A stretch of 64,000 bases of DNA, taken from assembly GCF_031143425.1 (NCBI RefSeq), contig NC_090450.1, positions 168,385,486 to 168,449,485 of the forward strand, read 5' to 3'. The first letter of the stretch is position 1; each line of letters opens with the position of its first letter. Under the pieces are notes generated by a model that was given only the letters and a program-made list of their open reading frames with translations, ran no database searches and had not been told where the DNA came from. The stretch is from Pleurodeles waltl (Eukaryota > Chordata > Amphibia > Caudata > Salamandridae). Position numbers and translations under genes: made by a program. This document shows, one piece after another, positions 23,794 through 36,375 of this stretch.

Positions 23794-24060
23794 TTTCGCC
23801 CTGCCGTGCGTTGTCCGTGATGAAAGCTTTTTTGTCCGTAATTTTAGCCTTTCACCTAAAGGGCAACTGAGGCAGGGCGAAATTAAGGGCAGATCAGTTT
23901 CCCCAGCACAGTAAAAGGCAGGGAGTCTCCTGTGCTCTGAGGGAGGGGCAGACAGATAAGAATCAAACCTACTTGACAGGGGGTCTCCTTCCCTAAAGAC
24001 ATGCAAATATGCCCAACTGGTAAATCTGCAAATACAAAGGGGCTTGAAAACCTGCATTGA
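23754..24060 (+). mobile_element. Possible short DNA transposon with GGGTGACCACC end
   Basis: Starts GGGTGACCACC and contains repeated CTGTCTGTAATTT / TTGTCCGTAATTT motifs. A similar end in reverse, GGTGGTCACCCTAC, occurs at 29702-29715 beside GTCCTGAATTTT repeats. Terminal GGGTGACCA sequences are seen in short vertebrate DNA transposons. The right boundary and target duplication are not clear. Confidence 0.3.
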
Positions 24061-24348
24061 CTTTACTAAAAGGAGTCACTTGAAGTTTTCTGGTGGCAAA
24101 GATATTTCTTTTAGAGAGGTATTGTAATGGTGTTCCAAGGTGAACTGTGGAGTGTGTGGTTTTAATGGAGTGTTATAACATTTTTTAGTACTAGGTATAA
24201 ACTGTATATTATTCAAATCTGTATTTGAGAAACACTTTTTTTTTATTTAACCAAAATGTATTTTCACATTTTGTAGCAGCCTTTATTATGATTTAATTGT
24301 ATTTTTTACAGTTCATTCAGGTACCTCGGTACCTCATAGTACTAACAA

Positions 24349-24404
24349 ACATTGGCAAAGCCAATAGGTCTCATCTACAAAAGAGTTATTGGCTTTGCTA
24401 ATGT
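24349..24404. repeat. Hairpin, 18-bp arms
   Basis: ACATTGGCAAAGCCAATA (24349-24366) is complementary, with one mismatch, to TATTGGCTTTGCTAATGT (24387-24404). The arms are separated by 20 bases. It is probably the core of a small fold-back transposon fragment. Confidence 0.7.
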
Positions 24405-24462
24405 GTTTTAGCCATTATCCATGTTATACACCAGAGTAGCTGCTGTTCAGCATGGCTTAAAG

Positions 24463-26225
24463 TTAGTGGCATAGTTGTGTGGAGTGGAGTAGAGTGGCAT
24501 AGGAGCAGTGGCGTAGAGCCCAGTGGTGCAAAGTACAGTGCAGTGGGGTACAGTGCAGTTGTTTAGAGTGTGTTAGCATAGAGTGCAGGGGTTTAGAGTG
24601 CAGTGGCATGGAGTGGCATGGGACAGAGTAGAGTGGCATACAATGGAGTAGCAGAGAGAGCAGTAGTGTAGAGTGGTGCAGTGGCATAGCTTGCAGAGTA
24701 GACTCACGTTGCAGGGAGTGCAGTGGCGTAGTGTAGAGTGGTGCAGAGTAGAGCAAAGTGTTGTAGAGTACAGTGATGCAGAGTAGAGTGACATAGAGTG
24801 CAGTGGCATAGAATGCAATAGTACAGAGTAGATTGGTGTATAGTACAGTGGTGGAGAGTGCAACGCTGCAGAGTAGAGTGTCAGTGCAGTGATGTAGAGT
24901 GGAGTAGAGTGACACAGAGAGCAGTGGCGTAGAGTACAGTGGTACAGAGTAGAGGGCAGTGGCGTACAGTACAGTTGTTTAGAGTGCATTGGCGCAGAGT
25001 GCAGTGGCATAGAGTGGCATGGGGGAGAGTTACATAGAGTGCAGTGGAGTAGTGTGGCACACAATTGAGTAGCAGAGAGTGCAGTAATGCAGAGTGATGC
25101 AGTGTCATAGAGTGCAGAGTAGACTCATGTGACATAGAGTGTAGTGGTGTAGAGTGGTGCAGAGTAGAGTATTGTAGAGTGGTGTAGAGTAGAGTAGAGT
25201 GCCTAGAGTGCAGTGGCATTGAGTAGAGTGGTGTAGAGTGCAGAGTTGCAGAGTAGAGTGTCAGTGTAGTGATGTAGAGTGGTACAGAGAACAGTGGCAT
25301 AGAGTACAGTGGTGCAGAGTAAAAGGCAGTGGCATACAGTGCAGTTGTTTAGAGTGCACTGGTGTAGAGTGCAGTTGCATAGAGTGGCATTGGGCAGAGT
25401 AGAGTGGCATAGAATGCAGTGGAATAGAGTATATTGGTGTAGAGTGCAGTAGTACAGAGCAGAGTGGTGTAGAGTATAGTGGCGGCCAGTGCAGTGTTGC
25501 AGAGTGTCAGCTTGCAATGGTGTAGAGTGCATTGAACTAGAGTGCAGCGGTCAGAGTGGTATAGAGTACAGTGGCATAGAATAGATTGTTTCACAGTAGA
25601 GTGCAGTGGCATAGAGTAGAGAGGTGCAGGGTAGAGTGCAGTGGCATAGAATGCAGTGGTACAGAGTGCAGTGGCATAAAGTAGATTTCACAGTAGAGTG
25701 AGGTGGCTTAGAGTGGAGAGGTGCAGGGTAGAGTGGAGTTGCATAAAGTGGCATAGAGTGTGATGGCATAGAGTAAAGTAGTGTAGAGTGCTGTGGCATA
25801 GAGTGCAGAGGTGCAGAGTAGATTATAGTGATGTACAGTGTATTGATGTAGAGTGCAGGGGCATAGAGTTGAGTGTTACAGAGTAAAGTGCATTAGCTTA
25901 GAGTGCAGTGGCATACAGTGCAGTGTTGCAGAGTGGCAGAGAGTGGAGTTGTGCAGATTAGATTTGTGTTGCCTAGACTGGAGTGGTATGGCGTGCAGAC
26001 GAGCAGAGCGCAGTGGTGTAGAGAGGCATAAAGTGCAGTGGCATAGAGTAGAGTGATACATAGTAGAGAGGCGTAAGTGTGAAGTAGCATAGAGTGCAGT
26101 GGCATAATGTGGAGTGGTTCCGAATGGAGAAGAGTGCAGTGGCATGGAGTGGAGTAAAGTAGAGTGATACAGAGTAGGTGCAGTGGTGTGGAGTGGTGCA
26201 GAGCAGAGTGGAAGGGAGTATGCAT
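24463..26225 (-). repeat. 15-bp satellite array, inverted relative to the one at 11.5 kb
   Basis: Units such as AGAGTGCAGTGGCAT and AGAGTAGAGTGGTGT follow each other for about 1.75 kb. Their reverse complement is the unit of the 11.5-12.6 kb array. Repeated pentapeptide frames appear on the minus strand for the same arithmetic reason. Sub-blocks of a few hundred bases recur (for example near 24500, 24960 and 25330), so there is a higher-order structure as well. Confidence 0.85.
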
Positions 26226-26576
26226 GGTGTGGTAACACACTGCCATTACAGCCAACACATTTTTGATTGAAATTACCATTACATTTGCACAGATATACAG
26301 TTTTTCAAATCAAACTATACTGTTCACAGACAATGATGTGTGGAAATTGCATCACCTAATGCAATGATTTGTTTTAATCATGTAAAGGTATTTGTTTCCA
26401 GCACAGTTCAGAATTAACAAAAATGTGCTTGATTTGTAATTCTAATTCTGATATATTCTGAAGTTTATTTAAAGTTGTCATGTGATAGAAAAAACTCTTT
26501 CCTAACCCCAGTATCCAGCAAGATTGTCGCATAAATCCTCTCACTTTGAAGTCAGAGAAAGGAAAGTAAATACTAA

Positions 26577-27205
26577 GGGGGACATTCCAACCCTGGCGGT
26601 CATCGACCGCCAGGGTGGATGACCACGGAAGCACCGCCAACAGGCTGGCGGTGCTTCCCTGCCCATTCTGACCGCGGCGGTTTAGCCACGGTCAGAAAAG
26701 GGGATCCGGCGGTTTCCCGCCGGATTTCCCCTGTCTGGGCTGAATCTCCATGGCGGCGCTGCAAGCAGCGCCACCATGGAGATTCCGCCCCCCTTCCCGC
26801 CACCCTTTTTCTGGCGGTTTTTACCGCCAGGAACAGGATGGCGGGAACGGGTGTCGTGGGGCCCCTGGGTGCCCCTGCACTGCCCATGCCACTGGCATGG
26901 GCAGTGCAGGGGCCCCCTAACAGGGCCCCAGCATGATTTTCACTGTCTGCTTAGCAGACAGTGAAAATCGCGACAGGTGCAACTGCACCCGTCGCACCCC
27001 TGCAACACCGCCGGCTCCATTTGGAGCTGGCTTCTGGGTTGCAGGGCCTTTCCCGCTGGGCCGGCGGGCGCTCCCTTGGCGGGCGCCCGCCAGCCCAGCG
27101 GAAAAGCCAGAATGGCCTCCCCGGTCTTTTGACCGCGGAGTGGCCAAATGGCGGTGACCGCATGGCGGGCGGCTACCGCCGCCCGCCGCAGTCAAAATGA
27201 CCGCC
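26577..27205. mobile_element. 629-bp GC-rich fold-back Harbinger MITE, copy 1
   Basis: TAA flanks both sides (26574-26576 and 27206-27208). The left end GGGGGACATTCCAAC and right end GTCAAAATGACCGCC are imperfect inverted repeats. The interior is a series of nested palindromes: TGGCGGCGCTG...CAGCGCCACCATGG, CTGGCGG/CCGCCAG, GCACTGCCCATGCC...GGCATGGGCAGTGC, and CTGTCTGC/GCAGACAG. Frames of 70-105 codons inside are by-products of GC-rich palindromes. The second copy at 38676-39305 has the same order and nearly the same length. Confidence 0.8.
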
Positions 27206-27479
27206 TAAGTTCCCACCGAAGACAGAGCCTGACATTTGACTTTGTTCTTTGAATGCACAGCAAATATGATAAGATAAGAACAAGATTTACAGGCCTGTTT
27301 ACAGAAAGGGAGCACTTGGCAGGATACTGTAAATAAGGTTTTGGCAAGGGAAGGGACAAATTCAAGCTGAATAGCCTAAAACAAATAAAGCTAGCAAATT
27401 GAAAGCAACAAATTGTGAGTTACATACCACTAGGCCAATGGCAAGCAACGGGCAGAATGCATTCACAAGGAAACACTAT

Positions 27480-28440
27480 GAATGTACTTAAAGTGACAGC
27501 TGTGGGATACTTTGTGGGGAAAGTCCAGTATTTAAGTCCATATCTTGCAGAGGTTTGGCCACATCAATCACCCAGGTAGTATGACGAGAAGACCTGGAGT
27601 GGTTTCCATGTTGCAGGATAGGTCTGTACACCCATTCTATCAGTTTGCCACCATTTCCTATGGTACAGAGCTTCTGGCACACCTCTTGTAGGGTTAGTGC
27701 TAGGTGGCAGACATGAAATAGGGCATTTAATGATTATTTAAGATGGTTGTAAGTAAGGAGTTGACTGGGGTGAAGATGGTAGTCTGCCACAAGGGTTTGG
27801 AAATGTAGTAGCTCACTATTCAGAAACAAAGTCCCCAATTTTAAGACACCTGCAACATGCCACTGATGGAGTTGCTCGGAGCACAGCCATCCTGTGCGAG
27901 TGGGAAGGCTTTGCAAAGGTAGTGCAGGAGCATAGGGTTTATTTGTGTCAGTGAGTTTACAGGTTCTGGCAAGGCAAGAGAAAGCCGTGCATGATAACCC
28001 TGAATGGTGATCCGTAGAATGGTCAGTAGGAAACAATGAGCAGTGCATTAAGCCTTTCTTAAAAGTCTTTACTGGTAAACCCCATCTCATGCAGGGAGGT
28101 GGGCAGAAAGCCAGCCATCCACCCATTGGACCTGTGCAGCTGAATAATAGCATTCTAAGTCCAGAAGACCTAATCCACCCGCAGTCACAGTTAGCTTTAG
28201 AGTGGAAAGAGCTCCTGATGGCGCCGCAGTGACCAAATCAGATGTGTGGCCTGTCTGAAGAAGGAATGAAGGAAGAGCAGGGGAAGGTTTGCAAAATAAT
28301 ACTATCATTGGGGTAGCACACCATCTTCACTAGTGCCATTTGGCCTCTACAGAAAGCAGATGAGAAGACCAAGAAGCAAACTGGGCTTGGAAGGACCGTT
28401 CGCTCTGCTGAGATTTTCATCCTGGAAATCAGTGTACGAA
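27480..28440 (-). pseudogene. L1 ORF2 C-terminal fragment
   Basis: Minus strand, in order: RGQMALVKMVCYPN (about 28360), the GGLGLLDLECYYSAAQ block (about 28150), then WHVAGVLKLGTLF with FQTLVADYHL (about 27800). These are the conserved post-reverse-transcriptase segments of L1 ORF2 (ALIKM, GGLGLPDL.YY.AAQ, KLGDLF). The reverse transcriptase itself is missing on the 5' side, so this is a truncated or broken copy. All three L1 remnants in the window lie on the minus strand. Confidence 0.6.
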
Positions 28441-29520
28441 TGGTAGATATTAACCATTAGGTATCAAAAGGTAACTGGTTCCCAGTTCAATCTGAGATCT
28501 AATTGTACATAAAGGCAAAAGCAGTGCCATATGTTAAAGAAACACTAATTACATTTTAAAAATTTGTAAATTTTGTTTGTGCAATTTACATCCCAAATAT
28601 TTTGAAGATTCTATGTGTATTTGACACTTAGGGATAACCCAGATCTCTAGTTTGGCTTTTGCTGAATTTCAAAACCATATAAAGACATGGACAAAGCGGG
28701 CAATTGCCTTGCACAACCTTGCAAGAGGTCTGGCCCCTGCTCACCCTTCAAAAGCACTAACAGCAGACCATTGCACCAGAAGAGTTTGCCAAGGTGGATG
28801 GGTGTTGCTTGTTCAACCACTTGACAGTGCCCCTTCTTTTTCGCTCCTGTGTGCAGAGACAACTCCCCAGGTACCCAATACCTTCGAATAGTCTTGGTGG
28901 ACCCATCTTGTCTGATTCTAGGAATTGTCCCACCTTGTACTTCTCTTCTTTATTTATCCAGTTTTTAGCAACAACCCTTTGAATTACTTGCCATAGATCT
29001 CCCATTTGCTCTCGATTTCATCCTCCTCTTTTATTATCTTTGATTGGTAGTCCGGGCTCCCATTTCTGAGATAAATGAAGAGTCCCAGACATACACTCTA
29101 GTGCAGTGAGTCTACAGACAAGTTATGGGTACATCATATCCTGACATTAAGTGTGAGACTGTCGCCCACACCATCTGCCCTGCCTCTTTAAAAAAAAAAT
29201 AGTTGAAAGTCCATGGGCCGTTGGGGTAAGCCAGATATTTTTTGTTCAATTTGTTTAAACTAGCATAAGGTTAATTACCTTAATGTTTCCCAAACTGTTT
29301 GCCAGGGGTTTTAAAATGTTCAGAAACATAATCAAAATTTTGCTGTTACTTTCTCTTCAGGAAGGATCAGGTAGATTTGGGTAGGGGTGATGGCCTTGCC
29401 GCGGTATTGAATGGCATTAATTTACTACTGAACAAGGACGTAATGTGACACCTGAATGTAGCATACCAGGAGGCAATCACAAAAAGACCACAGTGAATAA
29501 ATAGTGCTATGTTAAAAAAA
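28441..29520. other. No secure feature
   Basis: Short frames on both strands around 28650-29000 show no motif I recognise. It may be part of the neighbouring L1 or another decayed element. Confidence 0.3.
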
Positions 29521-29584
29521 GAGTAAATAAATGCACTGACAACATAGTGAGGCATGGCCTCTCTTGCGTGTGTCTGTAAAACTG

Positions 29585-29714
29585 ACGTTTGTCCTTGAAT
29601 TTTTGTTCTGAATTTTGACTCTTTGTCCTGAATTTTTGTCCTGAATTTTGACTCTTTGTCCTGAATTTTTTACAGTCCTGTCCAGAATTTGCCTCACTGC
29701 CAGGTGGTCACCCT
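29585..29714 (-). mobile_element. Short transposon end with repeated GTCCTGAATTTT motif
   Basis: TTTGTCCTGAATTTT with TTGACTC recurs about four times (29590-29675), then GGTGGTCACCCTAC at 29702-29715 forms an end whose reverse complement, GTAGGGTGACCACC, resembles the element at 23754. The left boundary is not clear. Confidence 0.35.
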
Positions 29715-30632
29715 ACTTACGGTACAGTCCTGAGGGTGGTAAACACACCAGCATACATAGATTACAGGTGCTGGTTAATAATGTAAGTAGGAAAGAACAT
29801 TGACAAGGTCTCATAACTTCAGCTTTTGAGACAGCAGTGATGACCAAACAAGGGAACATTGCATTACTGGTATCGTGAGTATGGCTAACATAACTTCCCA
29901 CCTCCTAAGAATCTGTGGTCTACACAGATAGGTCAGGTACAACTACTGTATCGCGTCTAGTAACACAATCCATGAATCAATAAGGATAGGGGAGGGGAAG
30001 AAGGGAGGAAGGGGAACCCAACTATCAAGATGGTGCAATTAGCTCGCCAATAGTGCTTACCCAGAATACTGCTTAGTATAGGTTCACAGTATCCAGTACG
30101 TCAAAACACATGCAGTTGACTGTTAATAACATAACAAACAAACATAACTTCAACAAATATATATTCTTTTACGCATGCAATGGCAAACTATCAGTTGCAA
30201 GAGTATTTATACATTCAGGGGGCTTTGGATTTGTTGATATATATATCAAAACAGTCCCACAATCGGCAGAGCCCGGAACAGGCGTGGAATTTGGCATATA
30301 CGATATTGTCATAGCTTCTAGTGGTACAGAGTAAAGCCCACTATTTATCAAGTGACAGTAGAGATGTTGACCTCCACTCTGATATTTTAACTTCAGTACC
30401 CAATGTTAGTAACAGACCTAATAGGGATGCGTAATTTTGTAATGAAAGGAAAAGAGGATGAGTGTGTGTACCCAACGCAAAATTAACACTTCGAGCACAA
30501 ACGAGACTCCTATAAGCGTATGGAAGAGGGACTGAATTTTGTCCCATATATCTCAAACCTTATTACACCTGTGTAGCACTTTATCTATGGTGACGTGGTC
30601 GGTACCACATTTCCAACAGCTGTCTGAGTTAG

Positions 30633-31130
30633 TCAGTCCTAGTTTGTGCAGATGTATGGCTGTCCAGTGCGTTATACAGGACCTAGAAACGAGACAGTGC
30701 AAAGGCTTGAGTGATTTTAGCATTGAAACGTGAGTTCTAAATCGCTTTCCAGATAGAATCTGTGAAATGATCAAAATGTGCGGCCCGAACATGCTGTTCT
30801 CAATTAGGGTCATATGTACGAAACCTTTTTTGAAGTCGCAAAACACATATTGTGATTCAGTAGCGTGGCACCTGATCACAATTTGTGTAAAGCAATTTGG
30901 TATTTGGAAGGGACGTGTTTAGGGCATTTCTTCTTAGTACCGCAGTTATACGTATGAATGTTTTTTTGACTAAATTAATGTCTCAAAACATTATTTTTCT
31001 CACTGACACCTCAAGGGTGGTGGAGAACATTCCCAAATGGGAAGTGGTCCCCATGGGACACCTTCCCCTTTGAGAATATTGATACAAATATTTTTAAGAG
31101 CAGGCAGTTGTCCAAGGGACCACCATCTAT
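30633..31130. repeat. 498-bp tandem duplication across the L1/MITE boundary, first copy
   Basis: The segment from TCAGTCCTAG at 30633 is repeated from 31131. Both copies contain L1 sequence (GGCTTGAGTGATTTTAGCAT) followed by the MITE end GGGTCATATGTAC (30806 and 31305). Divergence between copies is considerable, so the duplication is old. It occurred after the MITE had entered L1. Confidence 0.65.
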
Positions 31131-31304
31131 TCAGTCCTAGGTTGTGCAGAAGTTGGGCTGTGCAGTACATTATATAGGACCTAGACACAAGATTGTGTCA
31201 AGGCTTGAGTGATTTTAGCATTGAAAGGTGAGTTCTAAATCACTTTCCAGATGGAGTCTGAGAAATGATCAAAATGTGTGGCAGGAATATGCTGTTCCCA
31301 TATA

Positions 31305-32549
31305 GGGTCATATGTACAAAATCTTTTTTGCAGTCACAAAACACAAATTGTGATTCATTAACATGGCACCAAATCACAATTTGTATATAGCGATTTGGTA
31401 TTTGGAAGGAGCGTGTTTAAGGCGTCCATTCTTAATAATGCAATGATATGTATGAATGTTTTGTGACCAAACTACAGTCCCAAAACATTCACTTTTTACC
31501 AATGGCACTGGGGTGGTGGTAACCATTCGCAAATATGAAAGGGTCCCCATGGGACACCTTCCCCTTTTTGTGAATGTTGCTATGAATATTTTTAAGATAA
31601 GGCAGTGATCTATAGGACCACAACTTACCCTTAAAAAATGAAACTTAAAAATGTAATTTTATTTTTTGGAATGCATCCGAATGCTCATTAGGGAAAACAG
31701 ACTGCATTTAAAAAGAATATTGCTTCATTAAGAAGCAGTTACAGACATGGTGGCCTGCTGACCCCAGGCACCATCTCTGTGATGGCAGCAAATCCTAATG
31801 GGTCACAAATTGCTACCTACACCATTAATGTTAATCAAGTAGGTCAATTATGACCCCCATTAGGAATCGCGCAATGAATCAATGAGTTTCAAACATTAGG
31901 ATTTGCGATTTCCTAAGTCCGATTCGCAAAGCATTGCAATTAGGAAATCACAATTTGTATATAGCGATTTGGTATTTGGAAGGAGAGTGTTTAAGGCGTC
32001 CATTCTTAATAATGCAGTGATATGTATGAATGTTTTGTGACCAAACTACAGTCCCAAAACATTCACTTTTTACCAATGGCACATGGGTGGTGGTAACCAT
32101 TCGCAAATGTGAAAGGGTCCCCATGGGACACCTTCTTCTTTGTGAATGTTGCTATGAATATTTTTAAGATAAGGAAGTGATCCATGGGACCACAACTTAC
32201 CCTTAAAAAATGAAACTTAAAAATGTAATTTTATTTTTTGGAATGCATCCGAATGTTCATTAGGGAAAACATACTGCATTTAAAAAGAATATTGCTTCAT
32301 TAACAAGCAGTTACAGACATGGTGGCCTGCTGACCCCAGGCACCATCTCTGTGATGGCAGCAAATCCTAATGGGTCACAAATTGCTACTTACACCATTAA
32401 TGTTAATCAAGTAGGTAAATTATGACCCCCATTAGGAATCGCACAATGAATCAATGAGTTTCAAACTTTAGGATTTGCGATTTCCTAAGTCTGATTCGCA
32501 AAGCATTGCAATTAGGAAATTGCAATCTCTAAAACTTGTATATATGGTC
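31305..32549. mobile_element. MITE inserted in L1, with internal 574-bp tandem duplication
   Basis: Left end GGGTCATATGTACAA and right end TTGTATATATGGTC form imperfect inverted repeats. Inside, 31371-31944 is repeated almost exactly as 31945-32518 (for example AAATCACAATTTGTATATAG at 31371 and 31945). Each unit ends in alternating GATTTGCGATTTCC / GCAATTAGGAAAT sequence, the same style as the MITE at 60490. No coding. Confidence 0.65.
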
Positions 32550-35500
32550 ATTGTTTTTTAATCATTGAGCAAGTGATAATTTGGGTGGTTCCAGGAATTT
32601 GCATCTTCTTGAGGCCACTGACCAATCTTTCTAAAGTTGCCTAGTAGAGAGTAGAGGATGAGTAGATAAGGATTGGGTAGTTTTCTCAGGACCCCTTTAA
32701 GTTTAATAAAATGATAAAACTCCAGGTCCCTAGTAAGAATTTATCTCATAGGGTGGAGGTCTGTCTCCGAACCTAAATCACTGATAAAGTAATCACAGCC
32801 CTTGCATAGTTCTCCTAAAATATAGAGTTGTGTCAGTTTTATCTTTTTATTGTTCCATAATGATGTTAATCCAGGCATTTTTTAAATGCCTAATCCAAGC
32901 ATTTTAGAGCTTGGGCTGTATCTAGGATTATAATTTGTGAGTGCTGCAAGGAAAGACGAGCGGTGTGGTGTATAGTGACGGCAGTGTCAATAGGAATAGG
33001 GTCAAGTAATTTACACTCTATATGTAGCCATAGGGGAGTAATTTGGCCATAATTTAAGATCCACCAAGAACCTTGTGCAGACACAAAAGCCTTGTAATAT
33101 CTGGGGATGTCTGGTAGTTTAGGGCCACCTTTGCGCTTATTCATTTCAAATGTTCCAGAGGCTATTCTAGCCCTCTTTCCCTTCCATAGGAAATCAGCAA
33201 TATATTTGTTGGATGCCTTGAAGACGTTTGTTGAGAGAAAAGCTGGCAACATACTTGACAAAAAGTTAATCAAGGGGACAAGGATGACCTTTATAGCTCC
33301 AACTCTACCCTACAACACAATAAATAAGGTTGACCATGAGAGTAGGAGATCTTTGATTTTGAATAGTAGCTTATTTTCTTTTAGACTTATTGAGTCTCTC
33401 ATGTAATTTCAGAGCCAAATTCCCAAGTATTTAATCAAAGAGGATTGCCTCTTTTGACCAGAGTTTCCCACAATCTCAGAAAAGATGTAATCATTCAAGG
33501 GGAAATCTTTTGTTTTATCTCTATTAAGTGTGTAGCCCATGCAAACAAGTATTTTGCAATCTCCTGTAAGACAAGCGAGATGGCATTGTCTGCATCTTCT
33601 TAAATATTAAAACATCATCATTATATGTAGCAACTAGCAGTCTGCCTGAAGGAAAACAAATTCCTCTTTCATTTGGTGTTATATTGTGAGGCTGTAAGCA
33701 GAGGTTCTAACACCAATAGGAAGAGAAGGGGTGATTTGGGACATCCCTGGTACCTGCTCTGCGAAAGCTTAAAGGAATGAGAGAGGTGACCATTGATTTT
33801 CACCTTCACCTCCAGGTTTGTGTATAACACCATACTCCAAACACAATCATCACCCAGGCCATATTTCCCCAATACAACTTATAAGAAGGTCCATGATACT
33901 TTATGAAGGGCCTTCTCCACATCAAGGGCCATAGCTGTCATTGGAGAGTGTATAGTTTTAGCTTTATCCAGTATATGACAGATTATCAGTGACCAATCTT
34001 TCTCTGAGAAAACCAGTCTGAGCTGGATGTATAAGGCTTTGAATGATCATTGGATAGCCAAGATTTGAGCACAAATGTTGCATTCAACTTTAATAGGTCT
34101 GTAATTTTCAACATCCAAGTGGTCTTGCCATTCTTTAGAATAACTACAATGGTGGCAGCAGCAGCAGTGCCTGAAATTATACTTGAGGATGCGCACTGAA
34201 GGAATACTCCTGCAAGTGGAGATACTAATTTATCCAAGAAGACTTTGTAAAATTTCCCTGAGTATCTGTCTGGGCAAGGGCCCTCCTGGCTACATCATAA
34301 TTTGAGACTGAGGTCAGCTTTCCTAATTTCAGTTTGGTTATTAGGTGCTTTGAGGGCTTCTCTCTCTTCCTGAGAGAGGGACAGAATGGTAAGTTTAGAA
34401 AGGTTCTCTCTACCCTTCCTGTAGGGTTATGGTCTTTAGATGTCTATCAAATTGTGGTTCTCATAAAGGGGTATCATGCATTTGTGAGATTTTCTTCCTT
34501 GGAATTAACTATTTGGGATCCAATCTAAAAGACTGTGCATTAGCATGCTGAAGTTCCCACCCATTATCATATCAAGATCTCCCCCAGAAGTTCTGAGATA
34601 CTCTTGTTAGATTTTCTAAAATTCTGTTGAGTTATCTGTAGGGGCACAGACGTTGATAAAGGGTTTCAGCATTTTTCTTAACCTTGGATAACAGCCATCG
34701 CCCTTGACTGCCATGTGAATGAGCGTCTATGCAAGCCAGAGTTCTTAGATATTAGAGTGATAGTAGAAGTTGCCATGCTTAATAGATTCAAGTCTGCTTT
34801 CTTGCAATAAGATGATATCTCCTTTCAGTCTAAGACATTAGTCTGCTGTCTTGCTCTTTTTGGTAGGGTGATTCAGTCAATTTGTGTTGAGTGAAAGGAT
34901 TCTTAATGAACCGCAAGACATATTTGTCGTATATGTCACTAATGGGTAAGCATGATTGTAGCTAATGGCATTGTTCTTGCTGGAAAGGAAGACCCTCAAG
35001 GAACAGGAAGAGGAAAAGGAGTTAAATAATATATGTAAAAGAAAAAAACAAAGGGAAATTTTAGGCGGCGGCAAACCCACCCCAGTACCCACGCCAACAC
35101 CGATCCCCAAAAAGCATCCATGGTGCTCCACCCCACACCACTTTATAAGTACAGCACAAGACACCATGAGCTAATACGCCAGAGAAGCAAGTACCATCAC
35201 CCTCTGCCCCAAGCGAAGCCATAGAACAACATACATTCAATAACCCCTGTATGGACAGGTTTGAGCAATGAGCTTAGAACATGTTCTGTAGGAGATGAGA
35301 GCTACATCCCTGAAGGCGCACTCCACAAATTCTGCATGTGGTATATGAAGAAAACAGAAAAGTCTTACAGCACCCAGTTGTTCATCTGAACATCTTTGCC
35401 ATGGTTGTGTGTGTATACTGGGTAAAAAACAGAGTGGGATTCGAGTCATAGATGGTAACCATAAAGTCACAATTCCATGTCAGTCACCCATATAGATCAG

Positions 35501-36375
35501 ATGTAGCCTGTAGTTCCACTGGTTCTTCAAAGTTCAGGACATTCCCTTTATGAGTGATTTTGAATTTGGCTAGACCTGTAAATAAAAAGGGTATGGCAAG
35601 ATTTCTCAGAGTGTCTTGTAGAAGCAGGAAACATTTACGTTTCATCACCGTTTCTATGGATTCTTGTGCTATTGTAATCTTGTCTCCATTTCATTGGTTA
35701 TGCTGCACTGATCGCATGTGAGCTAGAATCATTACGGTATGGTGGTATCTCTAAGGGACCAAAAATTATCACTCTCTGAAATTTCTGACATCCCAGGGCT
35801 GTATCATGAGTCTATCAGCCAGTAGCCTATGGCCTCATTCAAATTGCTGTCCAATTTTTGGGGGATCTAGGCCTCCAGAAATTCAGCACAGGAGACAGCA
35901 ACATATTCCACTTGTTCCAGTAGGCCAAACATTCTAAAGTTGCCCCGCGGTTTCGATATTCCCATTTATTTAGACAAGGTTTTGATCTTCTGTGACATCA
36001 CTGACATCCGTGTTTTCTTTGTATTTCTATTGTCCTTCACTGCACTCTAGGCACCCTACTCTTTGGTGATCCTTCCCACTAGATCCTTAAAGTCTTGTCT
36101 TCTGTGTCTTGTGTTAAGTCATGCAGAACTAAAATGCTGAAGAACAAGGTCTAAGTTGGCCGCAGGGTCCACATTTTTTTTTTTTGATAGGTGAGTGAGG
36201 AGTTGGAGTTTTGGCCTTAGATCGTTTGAGGTTGGACTTGGTTGCTTTGGGGTTTTTCATTGCCATATTTTGTACCTCAGCCATTTCCAATTTATTGTAG
36301 ATTAGAGATATATTATGATGATATAAATGTATCGAGGTGGCTAGAGGGCCTCACTTCAAGCATGTGCAGACATTT

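Larger units (their letters stand above)
30340..36266 (-). pseudogene. L1 element with ORF1 and ORF2 remnants, interrupted
   Basis: Read on the minus strand. ORF1 starts at ATG 36266-36264 with a basic N-terminus (MAMKNPKATKS, then Lys/Arg-rich), followed by a NFRMFGLLEQVEYVA block near 35940 that matches the L1 ORF1 RNA-binding region. ORF2 begins near 34920 with GSLRILSLNTN, the usual endonuclease start. Reverse transcriptase blocks lie at 33870-33610: SRYQGCPKSPLLF and YNDDVLIF, with both catalytic Asp retained. Then FLWKGKRARI with GGPKLPDI.YYKA near 33180-33080, and the C-terminal SDSCWKCG motif at about 30610. A MITE lies between 31305 and 32549. Stops and frameshifts are numerous. When active the product would nick DNA and reverse-transcribe its own RNA. 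Confidence 0.75.

Noticed and set aside
24463..25612. Long minus-strand frames with Pro-Leu-His repeats, up to 163 codons
   Set aside because: By-product of the 15-bp satellite period, seen in all frames without a start context.
34965..35174. Plus-strand frame with Lys/Glu-rich start
   Set aside because: It is antisense to the L1 region between ORF1 and ORF2, whose minus-strand reading is better supported.
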